Notes: generated by a model from the sequence alone, not told the origin. 60,233 bases of DNA from Ruminococcus sp. (GCA_017473775.1 JAFUJH010000091.1:1-60233), one strand, 5' to 3'. Counted from the stretch's first letter, positions 33,259 to 41,120 are shown. Numbers and translations: made by a program.

Positions 33259-35202
33259 TCAATACTCCAGACCTGCAATGTGCTTCTGGATTGCAGTTGC
33301 ATCTTTGATGTTGATTTCTCCGTCACCGTTCATATCAGCGTTTTTCTTCTGCTGACTTACAAACAGCTCCAAAGAAGCCAGATACTTCTGAATAGCCGTA
33401 GCATCTTTGATGGTTATAACTCCATCCAAATCCGTATCACCTAAAAGCTTGGATACCTCAAGCTCCCCTATTGCTACAAATTCAAATCCGTTTTCAATAG
33501 CATACGCCTCTGCAACAGAGTTGGTGTAACCTTTAATCACAAACCCTTCTACAGGGAAGTGCTCACCGTCGTACTCAGTCTCTCCTTCAACATAGGTATA
33601 GCCTAAAGCAAAGGGATAAATCTCATCAACAGAGGCAGGAATTGTAACCTCTGTAAGCTTCGGACAATTTTCAAAAGCACAGGGACCGATTGCTCTGAGC
33701 TTTTCCGGCAAAACAACAGAGGTAAGTGTCTGCGTTCCATAAAAAGCCTTCTTGCCCACAGACTCTGCTTCATCGGGAATAACCGCATCTGTAATTTCAC
33801 CTTTATATCCCATAAAAGTTCCGTTAAGAACAAGATTTCCTTCTTCTGCCCAACTATACCATTGAGTTCTTTCAAAATCCTCAACCCCGAACATAGTGCT
33901 ACCCTGAGGGAATATTATTTCTTTTACAAGACCACATCTGTCAAATGCCTTGTATCCTATATACTCAACACTTTCGGGAATGACAATTTTTCTTGCATAA
34001 TAACTGTAGTCAAAAGCGTAATCGTCTATTCTTTTGACTGTATCAGGTATTATTATCTCCTGCAGATGGCTTGATTCGTTGTAGGCGTAGGGACCTATCT
34101 CCTCCACGCTTGGGGGCAGGTCCTCAGGATTACAACCAATAGTACCAAAATACAGAATAGTTTTATCTTTATTGAAAATCATATTGTTTTCGGAACTGTA
34201 ATACTTATTATCCTCGTGAACAACAATTTCACTCAGATGCATCGGACAGTCCTTAAAAGCAGTGGGAGAAATATACTCTACACTGGCAGGTATAAACAAC
34301 TTATCAGGACCTGTGCCCGACAAAGCTTCATCACATATCATTTTAATTCCGTCTTTTATTTCCAAGTCAGAATATCTGCCTGTATAGCGGTAATAATGCA
34401 GCATATCTCCAAGATAGCGTGCTCCCCATACAGGCAACTCCTCCCAGCCTGTATCCTCAAAGGCATATCGTGACAAACCCTTTATGCAACCAACAATATT
34501 GATTTGCGTAAGTTTCTTACATTTATAAAAGGCATGATGACCTATGTATTCAACTCCCTCGGGAATATCAACAGACTCAAGCTTTGAACACTCAACAAAA
34601 GCCTCTGCCTCTATTCCGATAAGTCCCTGCGGAAACTTAACAGAAACAATATTATCCGAATATGAGAATGTACCGGGATAAATATATTTTACCCCCTCAG
34701 GGATAACCAGTTCTGTATCGGTTCTGCCGTTAGGATATGCAATTATCACAGAACAGTCCTTGCTGAGAAGGAAACCGTCCTTTGCTGAAAAAACAGTATT
34801 GTCAGGTGAAACCGTAAAACCGGTAAAATTATCTCCTTTAAAAGCTGAAGCACCTATGTGAACAACTTTTTCAGGAATATTGATTGTTGTTACTTTTGTG
34901 TTGTTAAAAGCATAGGCGCCAATATATTCAACCGTGTCAGGGATTGTAATTGTGCTTGCATACGCATTCTCAAAAGCATAGTCACCGATTGCGGCAACTC
35001 TGTAGCCGTTCAATTCAGAAGGAATTACAAGGTCAACAGCACCGCCGTCAATGTATTCTGTAATAATTACAGAATCCTCAGTATACATCTCGTATTCATA
35101 AAACTTGTATCTCAGCGCACCTGCTCCTGTAACCGAAACAGCACATACACCAAAGGCAATTACGAGCACAAGCAAAACACTGACAAACTTTTTTAATTTC
35201 AT
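33259..35202 (-). CDS. Exported BspA-type leucine-rich-repeat protein with dockerin
   Basis: A 647-residue secreted protein. Signal peptide about 1-29. Residues about 50-570 are LRR_5 (BspA/TpLRR) repeats of about 23 residues with the pattern IGxYAFxx, xxIxIPxxVxxIG, for example TITIPDTVEYIGAYAFNNTK and VVLPEKLRAIGPCAFENC. The C-terminus is a type I dockerin, DTDLDGVITIKDATAIQKYL and MNGDGEINIKDATAIQKHIAG. LRR_5 proteins often mediate adhesion; the dockerin would attach it to a cohesin scaffold. It has its own promoter (35251-35280) and GGAGG before the ATG. Confidence 0.92.
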   Translation of the reverse strand: MKLKKFVSVLLVLVIAFGVCAVSVTGAGALRYKFYEYEMYTEDSVIITEYIDGGAVDLVIPSELNGYRVAAIGDYAFENAYASTITIPDTVEYIGAYAFNNTKVTTINIPEKVVHIGASAFKGDNFTGFTVSPDNTVFSAKDGFLLSKDCSVIIAYPNGRTDTELVIPEGVKYIYPGTFSYSDNIVSVKFPQGLIGIEAEAFVECSKLESVDIPEGVEYIGHHAFYKCKKLTQINIVGCIKGLSRYAFEDTGWEELPVWGARYLGDMLHYYRYTGRYSDLEIKDGIKMICDEALSGTGPDKLFIPASVEYISPTAFKDCPMHLSEIVVHEDNKYYSSENNMIFNKDKTILYFGTIGCNPEDLPPSVEEIGPYAYNESSHLQEIIIPDTVKRIDDYAFDYSYYARKIVIPESVEYIGYKAFDRCGLVKEIIFPQGSTMFGVEDFERTQWYSWAEEGNLVLNGTFMGYKGEITDAVIPDEAESVGKKAFYGTQTLTSVVLPEKLRAIGPCAFENCPKLTEVTIPASVDEIYPFALGYTYVEGETEYDGEHFPVEGFVIKGYTNSVAEAYAIENGFEFVAIGELEVSKLLGDTDLDGVITIKDATAIQKYLASLELFVSQQKKNADMNGDGEINIKDATAIQKHIAGLEY

Positions 35203-35250
35203 AGTCGATTCCTCCTGTACGCCATATCGTCTGCTTTATTAGACAATTAT

Positions 35251-35280
35251 ATAATATCATCTGCTGTTCCCTATTGTCAA
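35251..35280 (-). promoter_or_regulatory. Promoter of the LRR-dockerin gene
   Basis: On the minus strand TTGACA, 18-base spacer, TATTAT. Confidence 0.65.
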
Positions 35281-35333
35281 CGAATTTTCTAAAATAACAG
35301 ACTACAGTTTTGACACCTTTGTTTCTCCCTTGT

Positions 35334-35371
35334 AACACAAAAGCTCCGACCCTTATAAAGAGTCGGAGCTG
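35334..35371 (-). terminator. Terminator of pnp
   Basis: On the minus strand AGCTCCGAC pairs with GTCGGAGCT, followed by TTTGTG, 50 bases after the pnp stop. Confidence 0.75.
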
Positions 35372-35419
35372 TGCATTTATATTAATGATATACGCTGTGT
35401 TTACTGATTTTCAGCTTAA

Positions 35420-37633
35420 TCAGTTGTTGCGTCTGGGACGGCGGTTGTCTCTGCCGCCTCTGCGATCACCACGGGGTCTGTCAGCGTTTACATCGTTCTC
35501 GGGTGTAAGGCCGTCAACCTCAATGAGAACATCACGACGGCTCAGGTTAAGTCTGCCCTTGTCATCAATCTCCATTACCTTAACGCGGATAACATCGCCA
35601 ACATTGACAACATCTGTTACCTTTTCGGTACGCTTAACATCAAGCTGAGAAATGTGAACAAGACCTTCCTTACCGGGAGCAATCTCAACAAATGCGCCGA
35701 AGTCCATAATGCGTGTTACCTTACCAAGGTACATTGCACCGGGCTCGGGATCAATAGCGATAGTCTCAACAATTGCAAGAGCTCTGCGGCACTGCTCAAT
35801 GTCGATACCTGATACGAATACCTGACCGTTGTCGCCATCCTCCTCAATGTCAATCTTAACCTGACACTGAGCCTGAATCTCCTTGATAACCTTGCCGCCC
35901 TTACCGATAACCTCAGAAATCTTATCTGCAGGAATGGTAGTTGTGAGCATCTTGGGAGCATACTTGGAGAGCTCTGCTCTGGGAGCCTCGATAGCCTTGA
36001 GCATAACCTCGTCAAGGATATAGTTACGAGCCACATGAGTCTTCTCAAGTGCCTCTTTTACCATCTCGGGTGTAAGGCCGGAAATCTTCAGGTCCATCTG
36101 GATAGCTGTGATACCGTCGTGTGTACCTGCTACCTTGAAGTCCATATCGCCGAAGAAGTCCTCAACGCCCTGGATATCAACCATTGTCATCCAACGGTCG
36201 CCCTCTGTAATAAGACCGCAGGAGATACCTGCAACGGGAGCCTTGATGGGAACACCTGCGTCCATAAGTGCAAGTGTAGAGCCGCAAACAGAACCCTGTG
36301 AAGTAGAACCGTTAGAGGAAAGAACCTCAGAAACAAGTCTGATGGAATAGGGGAACTCCTCAACTGAGGGGATTACAGGAACAAGAGCTCTCTCTGCAAG
36401 AGCACCGTGACCGATTTCGCGTCTGCCGGGACCGCGGCTGGGTCTTGTCTCACCAACGGAATAGCTGGGGAAGTTGTAGTGATGCATATATCTCTTTGTT
36501 TCTTCCTCGTCGATACCGTCAAGGAGCTGACCCTCAGCAACAGTACCGAGAGTTGCAATTGTGAGCACCTGTGTCTGACCACGGGTAAAGAGACCTGAAC
36601 CGTGAACTCTGGGAAGCAGTGCAACCTCAGAAGCAAGAGGTCTGATATCATTCATACCTCTGCCGTCAACACGCTTCTGCTCATCAAGGAGCCAGCGGCG
36701 AACAATGTACTTCTGAGTCTTGTAGAGGCACTCGTCAATCTTTGCTTCAGAGTCGGGATAAATCTCGTCGAACTTTGCGTGAACAGCCTCGTAGATGGGC
36801 TGGAGTCTTGCGTCGCGTACAGTCTTATCGTCTGTATCCATAGCAACCTTGATATCCTCCTCAGAGAATGCCTTGATTGCCTCGAACATCTCTGCGTCAG
36901 GCTCGTTGGAGGGATAAGAGAACTTCTCCTTACCAATCTCAGCCTGAATGCCCTTGATGAACTCGATAATCTGCTGGTTAGCCTCGTGGCCAGCCATAAT
37001 TGCATTATACATAACCTCGTCGCTTACACAGTTAGCGCCTGCCTCAATCATAGCAATACGGCTGTCTGTGGAAGCAACAGTTGTTGCCATTTCAGAAACT
37101 TCTCTCTGTGCGGCTGTGGGGTTGATAACGAACTCGCCGTCAACATAACCTACAGAAACACCGGAGATAGGACCGTTCCAGGGAATATCGGAAATGGAGA
37201 TAGCAATAGATGTACCTACCATTGCAACGATTTCGGGCTGGCAATCGGGGTCAACAGACATAACTGTACATACAACGGAAACATCGTTTCTCATATCCTT
37301 GGGGAACAGAGGACGGATAGGTCTGTCGATAACACGGCTTGTAAGGATAGCCTTCTCAGAGGGTCTGCCCTCACGCTTTAAGAAGCTGCCGGGGATTTTG
37401 CCTACAGAGTAGAGCTTCTCCTCAAAATCAACTGAAAGAGGGAAGAAATCGATACCCTCTCTGGGCTTTGCTGCACCTGTTACTGCAACGTGAACTACGG
37501 TCTCACCGTAGCGAACAAGGCAAGCACCGTTTGCCAGCTGAGTAGTCTTACCTGTCTCAACAACAAGGGGTCTGCCTGCAAATTCTGTTTCAAAGGTTCT
37601 GAATTTGTCGAAAGTCATAGCTTTGTTTGCCAT
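35420..37633 (-). CDS. pnp: Polyribonucleotide nucleotidyltransferase (PNPase)
   Basis: PNPase degrades RNA 3' to 5' using phosphate. The 737-residue protein has two RNase PH domains (first with FAGRPLVVETGKTTQLANGA; second with EVLSSNGSTSQGSVCGSTLALMDAGVP and GDMDFKVAGTHDGITAIQMDLKI), a KH domain (IPADKISEVIGKGGKVIKEIQ), an S1 domain (GKVTRIMDFGAFVEIAPGKEGLVHISQL), and a basic Arg/Gly/Asn-rich tail (GDRRGGRDNRRPRRNN). GGAGG precedes the ATG. It follows rpsO, the usual order, but with a 375-base gap holding a hairpin element. Confidence 0.97.
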   Translation of the reverse strand: MANKAMTFDKFRTFETEFAGRPLVVETGKTTQLANGACLVRYGETVVHVAVTGAAKPREGIDFFPLSVDFEEKLYSVGKIPGSFLKREGRPSEKAILTSRVIDRPIRPLFPKDMRNDVSVVCTVMSVDPDCQPEIVAMVGTSIAISISDIPWNGPISGVSVGYVDGEFVINPTAAQREVSEMATTVASTDSRIAMIEAGANCVSDEVMYNAIMAGHEANQQIIEFIKGIQAEIGKEKFSYPSNEPDAEMFEAIKAFSEEDIKVAMDTDDKTVRDARLQPIYEAVHAKFDEIYPDSEAKIDECLYKTQKYIVRRWLLDEQKRVDGRGMNDIRPLASEVALLPRVHGSGLFTRGQTQVLTIATLGTVAEGQLLDGIDEEETKRYMHHYNFPSYSVGETRPSRGPGRREIGHGALAERALVPVIPSVEEFPYSIRLVSEVLSSNGSTSQGSVCGSTLALMDAGVPIKAPVAGISCGLITEGDRWMTMVDIQGVEDFFGDMDFKVAGTHDGITAIQMDLKISGLTPEMVKEALEKTHVARNYILDEVMLKAIEAPRAELSKYAPKMLTTTIPADKISEVIGKGGKVIKEIQAQCQVKIDIEEDGDNGQVFVSGIDIEQCRRALAIVETIAIDPEPGAMYLGKVTRIMDFGAFVEIAPGKEGLVHISQLDVKRTEKVTDVVNVGDVIRVKVMEIDDKGRLNLSRRDVLIEVDGLTPENDVNADRPRGDRRGGRDNRRPRRNN

Positions 37634-37672
37634 AATGAATCCTCCTGTAAAAAATAAATTTTATATTATTCA

Positions 37673-37949
37673 CAGGGATTTTGCGCTGATTTAGCAATAA
37701 AATCAAGAATCCTAAAACAGTAAAAGTTTCGTAAAAATTCACTGACATGCAAATCTTTTCACGTCACGCCTCGTTCGCCTACGCTACTCTTAAAAAATCT
37801 ACTGACTCCTCTGATTTGCTTATGCAGATTTATATATCGTAAAATCTGCATTATTCAGCAAATCCGATGTCGCCATTGATTTTTTAAGGCTACGGCGCTC
37901 GGCGCTGGATTCCTCATTTTACCGCTAAACTTGAGCAATAAAATCCCTG
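37673..37949. repeat. Element with terminal inverted repeats between rpsO and pnp
   Basis: CAGGGATTTT at 37673-37682 and AAAATCCCTG at 37940-37949 are perfect 10-bp terminal inverted repeats; nearby (A)GCAATAAAATC occurs at both ends. The interior has a long imperfect hairpin: CTACTCTTAAAAAA facing TTTTTTAAGGCTACGG, TGATTTGC facing GCAAATC, and TGCAGATTT facing AAATCTGCA. The interior resembles 28550-28835. No reading frame of note. Confidence 0.6.
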
Positions 37950-37965
37950 TTATAAACGGAATATA

Positions 37966-38002
37966 GGGCAAACGGCTAAAATGCCGTCTGCCCCTTTGTT
38001 TT
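37966..38002. terminator. Hairpin after rpsO
   Basis: GGGCAAACGGC pairs with GCCGTCTGCCC (one wobble). On the minus strand it follows the rpsO stop by 15 bases with only a weak T-rich tail, so it may attenuate or protect the rpsO-pnp transcript. Confidence 0.55.
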
Positions 38003-38007
38003 TGTAA

Positions 38008-38271
38008 TTATTTACGGATGCCGAGTCTTGCAATGATAGAACGGTATCTCTCGATGTCAATCTTTGTCAGGTAAGCAAGAAGAGCTCTTCTCTGACCAAC
38101 CATCTTGAGGAGACCTCTGCGGCTGTGATGATCCTTCTTGTGCTCCTTGAGGTGCTCGGTGAGGTCGTTGATTCTCTTTGTAAGCAGAGCAATCTGAACC
38201 TCGGGAGAACCTGTGTCACCCTCATGGAGAGCATACTCGTTGATAATAGCAATCTTTTCTTCTTTAAGCAT
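38008..38271 (-). CDS. rpsO: 30S ribosomal protein S15
   Basis: An 87-residue S15 protein that binds 16S rRNA early in 30S assembly: [54 protein letters not shown] start at ATG 38271 with AGGTGG upstream; the 34 extra codons of the longest frame are leader. About 100 bases of leader separate promoter and start, long enough for an autoregulatory S15 leader (GGGAG and CCGC/GCGG hairpins are present), but I cannot confirm that. Confidence 0.96.
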   Translation of the reverse strand: MLKEEKIAIINEYALHEGDTGSPEVQIALLTKRINDLTEHLKEHKKDHHSRRGLLKMVGQRRALLAYLTKIDIERYRSIIARLGIRK

Positions 38272-38368
38272 TGTGTAAACCACCTTTTTTAAAATATTAC
38301 CCACAAACACAGGGAAGGGACGGTGAATCCGCATTGCGGCATACTCCCAAATCCGTGAAGGGGGCGAA

Positions 38369-38406
38369 AACATCTGTATTATATCACAGATGTTCTAAAA
38401 AGTAAA
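38369..38406 (-). promoter_or_regulatory. Promoter of rpsO with palindrome around the -10
   Basis: On the minus strand TTTACT, 17-base spacer, TATAAT. The -10 sits in the centre of a perfect inverted repeat AACATCTGT ... ACAGATGTT (38369-38394). Confidence 0.75.
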
Positions 38407-38437
38407 GACTTTTTTACTATAAAGAAACATAAGAAAA

Positions 38438-38866
38438 TTATTCTTCGTCGAACTCTCCGTCATAGAGGTCCTCAAAAAAGTCTCTGAGGAGTCGCTTCTC
38501 CTTCTTATTAAGAGCTCTGAACACAGCCAGGAAAGATTTTTCTTCCTTAGTCAAGGTATAGATATTGCCGTCATGAGGGTCAAGTATCTTCTCCTCGTTT
38601 TCCTGTGCAACCTCCTCCTGTGCAGGCTCTGCCACATCGCTGACGCGGATGGCAATCCTGCCGTCCTCATCAGGAAGAAGTAATGCAGGGTCTACATTGA
38701 ATATAGACGCAATTTTCTTCAGAGTCTTCAGGTCAGGCTCTGTTGTGCCACGCTCATAGTATGCGTAGGTTGAGCGGTCAAGATGCAGAGCATCTGCCAC
38801 CTGCTGCTGTGTGAATGTACAGTTGTTTCTCAGAGTTCTGAAAACCGAACCCAATTCCTTTGACAT
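38438..38866 (-). CDS. XRE-family transcriptional regulator
   Basis: A 142-residue regulator. The N-terminal HTH is VFRTLRNNCTFTQQQVADALHLDRSTYAYYERGTTEPDLKTLKKIASIFNVDPALLL (about 8-65); the rest is acidic and possibly a dimerisation or partner region, ending FFEDLYDGEFDEE. The start is ATG 38866 with GGGGTGG six bases upstream. A palindrome just upstream (38889-38906) is a plausible autoregulatory site. Monocistronic by context. Confidence 0.9.
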   Translation of the reverse strand: MSKELGSVFRTLRNNCTFTQQQVADALHLDRSTYAYYERGTTEPDLKTLKKIASIFNVDPALLLPDEDGRIAIRVSDVAEPAQEEVAQENEEKILDPHDGNIYTLTKEEKSFLAVFRALNKKEKRLLRDFFEDLYDGEFDEE

Positions 38867-38888
38867 AATTACCACCCCATAAATAGTA

Positions 38889-38906
38889 CATATTATAAAT
38901 AATATG
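38889..38906. promoter_or_regulatory. Palindrome upstream of the XRE gene
   Basis: CATATTAT-AA-ATAATATG, a perfect 8-bp inverted repeat about 25 bases before the start codon. Candidate operator, though the AT-rich base content weakens the case. Confidence 0.4.
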
Positions 38907-39000
38907 CTTTAATACTATTATGCACGATTTTTCGACACGCGCCAGTACTTGTGAAATATTCCCACTTTATTTTCACAAAACCCTTTTAATTAAGTATTTA

Positions 39001-39029
39001 TTGAAATCATTCCAAATATGCTGTATAAT
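39001..39029 (+). promoter_or_regulatory. Promoter of tRNA-Thr
   Basis: TTGAAA, 17-base spacer, TATAAT, ending 22 bases before the tRNA. Confidence 0.8.
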
Positions 39030-39050
39030 AAAATAGTTATTTAAACACTC

Positions 39051-39125
39051 GCTGGAGTGGCGCAGTGGTAGCGCAATTGATTCGTAATCAATAGGCCGTG
39101 GGTTCAAATCCCATCTCCAGCTCCA
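39051..39125 (+). tRNA. tRNA-Thr(CGU)
   Basis: Acceptor arms GCTGGAG / CTCCAGC, D-arm GGCGCAGTGGTAGCGC, anticodon stem ATTGA / TCAAT with loop TTCGTAA (anticodon CGT, reading ACG), T-loop GGTTCAAATCC, discriminator T and encoded CCA. All stems pair by eye. Confidence 0.97.
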
Positions 39126-39126
39126 G

Positions 39127-39158
39127 AAAAACCGACTTGTCGAAACAAGTCGGTTTTT
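39127..39158 (+). terminator. Terminator of tRNA-Thr
   Basis: AAACCGACTTGT / ACAAGTCGGTTT followed by TTC, right after the CCA end. Confidence 0.9.
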
Positions 39159-39159
39159 C

Positions 39160-39305
39160 AATGAAATTCGCCTTGCAGCGAGTGAAATAGCTACGCTATG
39201 AAATACGCTTACGCGTATGAAATATTTGCACCGCAAATGTTAAGCGGCGAATTTTATTTCACTTTCTGCATAAGCAGAAAATTTCACAATGACCATAGGT
39301 CATTA
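39160..39305. repeat. Array of short hairpins
   Basis: Small palindromes (AAATTCGCC ... GGCGAATTT flanking; TAGCTACGCTA, ATACGCTTACGCGTAT, ATTTGCACCGCAAAT, TTCTGCATAAGCAGAA, ATGACCATAGGTCAT) joined by GAAAT/TTTCA links. Similar in style to 28470-28555. No gene. Confidence 0.65.
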
Positions 39306-39331
39306 CAGTTTGTTGATAAAGCATAAATCGT

Positions 39332-39540
39332 AGCTCCCCTTGTCAGGGGAGCTGTCACCGTAGGTGACTGAGGGGTAGTTAAAAGGTCGCATTATATCTG
39401 CATTTTCTCTCCCTCCGTCTTTTGCCTTTGGCAAAATCCACCTCTTCTGCGAAGACGGCAACCCTTTTGTCTGCTTCGCAGACATTTCCCCTAATAGGGG
39501 AATTTCCTCGTCAGAGGGAGGCACGGACTTTTTCTACAGC
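39332..39540. repeat. Composite palindromic repeat with inserted module
   Basis: Nearly the same as window bases 1-134, but with about 62 extra bases (TTCTGCGAAGACGGCAACC onward to GGGGAATTTC) between CCACCTC and CTCGTCAGAGGG. From 39541 to 39750 there is no credible gene; a frame ending in SKELNNISDNELFLIIKHID could be the tail of a decayed gene but cannot be proved. Confidence 0.8.
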
Positions 39541-39752
39541 CACATTTCATATCCGAAGGATATTTCACTTAAACATTCCTGCAAGCACTCTAGTCTTGTT
39601 ATTAGCAAGGAACTGAATAATATTTCTGATAATGAGCTTTTCCTTATTATCAAGCACATTGACAAAAAGGATATACACCCTTCATTATATCATTGAAACC
39701 CGCTCGTATTAGTGATATAATCAATTCCATAAATTTGAAAAAGCAGGATACT

Positions 39753-40253
39753 ATGAGATTAGAAACGAGCAGGTTATTCATTCGCCATCTGAACGAGTCA
39801 GATTGGCAGGCAATGAAAAATATATTTGTTGACTTTAATAATTCAAAATATGCTGTCTATGATATGCCTCTGCCGACAGAAGAGGAAGAAACCAAAGCAT
39901 TAACAAAAAGGTTTGCTGACAGCAATTTGTTTTTCGCTGTTTTTATAAAAGAATCAAACGATATGATAGGATATGTGTGTTTCCATAAAGATGGAAATAC
40001 ATACGATCTGGGGTATTGTTTTCACTCTGCATATCATTCAAATGGGTATGCTTACGAGAGCGTAAATGCACTTGTCAAATACTTTGCCGACAATGCGGGT
40101 GCAACCCATTTCACAGCAGGAACGGCGATTGATAACATACCCTCTTGTAAGCTATTAGAAAAACTAGGATTTACTTGTGTTTCGACTGAAACAGTATCTT
40201 TTGACGATGCTTTTTCATTTCAAGGCGGCAATTTTGTGTTGAATATAAAATAA
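39753..40253 (+). CDS. GNAT-family N-acetyltransferase (RimJ/RimL-like)
   Basis: A 166-residue acetyltransferase transferring acetyl from acetyl-CoA to an unknown amine. Family pattern: N-terminal RLETSRLFIRHLNESDWQAM, central FAVFIKESNDMIGYVCFHKDG, the acetyl-CoA region YCFHSAYHSNGYAYESVNALVKYF (a weakened Q/RxxGxG/A, here SNGYAY) and C-terminal THFTAGTAIDNIPSCKLLEKLGF. I start at ATG 39753; its ribosome site (GCAGGA) is weak. The gene is more AT-rich than neighbours, hinting at horizontal origin. Confidence 0.88.
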   Translation: MRLETSRLFIRHLNESDWQAMKNIFVDFNNSKYAVYDMPLPTEEEETKALTKRFADSNLFFAVFIKESNDMIGYVCFHKDGNTYDLGYCFHSAYHSNGYAYESVNALVKYFADNAGATHFTAGTAIDNIPSCKLLEKLGFTCVSTETVSFDDAFSFQGGNFVLNIK

Positions 40254-40279
40254 ACAAATTCCAATCTGCCAAACGGAAG

Positions 40280-40313
40280 CAACCTTTGTTTATCAGCAAA
40301 GGTTGTTTTTTTA
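40280..40313 (+). terminator. Terminator of the GNAT gene
   Basis: CAACCTTTG / CAAAGGTTG followed by TTTTTTT. Confidence 0.88.
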
Positions 40314-40381
40314 TTAAGCCAAACAAACAGCCGTAATTATTTCCCTTTAACTTTCTTTACTTTCATAATATTACTGTGTGT

Positions 40382-40425
40382 CCTATTAGGTTGTCAAAAT
40401 TATTTTATCATATCCTAATAGGATA
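40382..40425. promoter_or_regulatory. Paired operators ahead of an XRE gene
   Basis: CCTATTAGG (40382-40390) and TATCCTAATAGGATA (40411-40425) share the odd palindrome CCTA-N-TAGG, centre to centre 32 bases (three helical turns), just upstream of the XRE gene. Likely autoregulation. Confidence 0.6.
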
Positions 40426-40457
40426 TACAATAACATTATAAAAAAAGAGGTGAGAAT

Positions 40458-40790
40458 ATGCCGCTTGACTATGTAAAGATCGGACAACGCATACGCAAAC
40501 TCCGAAAAGAAAAAGGTTGGACGCAGGCTCGGCTTGCAGAAAAATCAGGCGTAGAGCCCTCTCATATTTCCCACATTGAGCGTGCGGCAACCAAACTCAG
40601 CCTGCCCACTCTGATAAGCCTTGCGAACACCTTGGATGCAACCCTTGACGAGCTGGTATACGGAAGTCTGATTAAAAGCTCCCACATATCCTGCGGTATA
40701 ATCGACGAGCTATTATCCGACTGTACTGCTGATGAGCTGAAATCCATTGCAGAAGTAATCAGGACAACCAAAAACATTTTACGCAATTAA
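40458..40790 (+). CDS. XRE-family transcriptional regulator
   Basis: A 110-residue regulator. HTH: IGQRIRKLRKEKGWTQARLAEKSGVEPSHISHIERAATKLSLPTLISLANTLDATLDELVYG (about 7-70), followed by a short helical tail (IDELLSDCTADELKSIAEVIRTTKNIL) typical of small clostridial XRE proteins. GAGGTGAG precedes the ATG at seven bases. Two matching palindromes upstream suggest self-repression. It has its own terminator. Confidence 0.92.
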   Translation: MPLDYVKIGQRIRKLRKEKGWTQARLAEKSGVEPSHISHIERAATKLSLPTLISLANTLDATLDELVYGSLIKSSHISCGIIDELLSDCTADELKSIAEVIRTTKNILRN

Positions 40791-40798
40791 AGCACTCA

Positions 40799-40832
40799 AA
40801 GCGGCTGACATAATCAGTCGCTTTTCTTTTTT
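40799..40832 (+). terminator. Terminator of the 110-residue XRE gene
   Basis: GCGGCTGA / TCAGTCGC followed by TTTTCTTTTTT. Confidence 0.85.
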
Positions 40833-40838
40833 CTATAT

Positions 40839-40880
40839 ATGGGGATTATATCCCCTTAATAAAAAGATTATAATCCCCAT
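40839..40880. promoter_or_regulatory. Inverted repeat upstream of a small XRE gene
   Basis: ATGGGGATTATA (40839-40850) and TATAATCCCCAT (40869-40880) are a perfect 12-bp inverted repeat; the right arm includes a TATAAT -10 box for the next gene. Candidate autoregulatory operator. Confidence 0.55.
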
Positions 40881-40919
40881 AATTAATAATGTCAAGTTTT
40901 CTAAAAGGAGGGCTTTGCC

Positions 40920-41120
40920 ATTATTATTTTTGACAGATTATGGGTTACTATGGAGAAAAAAGGCGTTACCACATATCAACTGCGTGAAAAATGCGGTATC
41001 GACAGCAAGACCGTCCGCCGACTCAAAGCAAACGAGAACATAGAGACCAAAACACTTTCCAAGCTATGTGCTGTACTCGACTGTAAACTTGAGGACATTG
41101 CAGAATATATCAAAGATTGA
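40920..41120 (+). CDS. Small XRE-like regulator with apparent ATT start
   Basis: A 66-residue Cro/CI-type protein: IIFDRLWVTMEKKGVTTYQL, REKCGIDSKTVRRLKANENI and ETKTLSKLCAVLDCKLEDIA. Members of this family usually begin MII.DRLW. Here the codon in that position is ATT (40920), seven bases after a strong AGGAGGG; no ATG, GTG or TTG lies between the Shine-Dalgarno sequence and the ATG at 40950, which would cut off the first helix (56 residues) and has no ribosome site. So an ATT start, or a recently damaged start codon, is likely. A sequencing error is also possible. Confidence 0.8.
   Translation: MIIFDRLWVTMEKKGVTTYQLREKCGIDSKTVRRLKANENIETKTLSKLCAVLDCKLEDIAEYIKD

Noticed and set aside
36602-37381. 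259-codon plus-strand frame opposite pnp
   Set aside because: Shadow frame of PNPase; no ribosome site or domain.
39550-39690. Possible gene remnant ending SKELNNISDNELFLIIKHID
   Set aside because: Only about 40 codons, no start, no recognisable family; could be chance.
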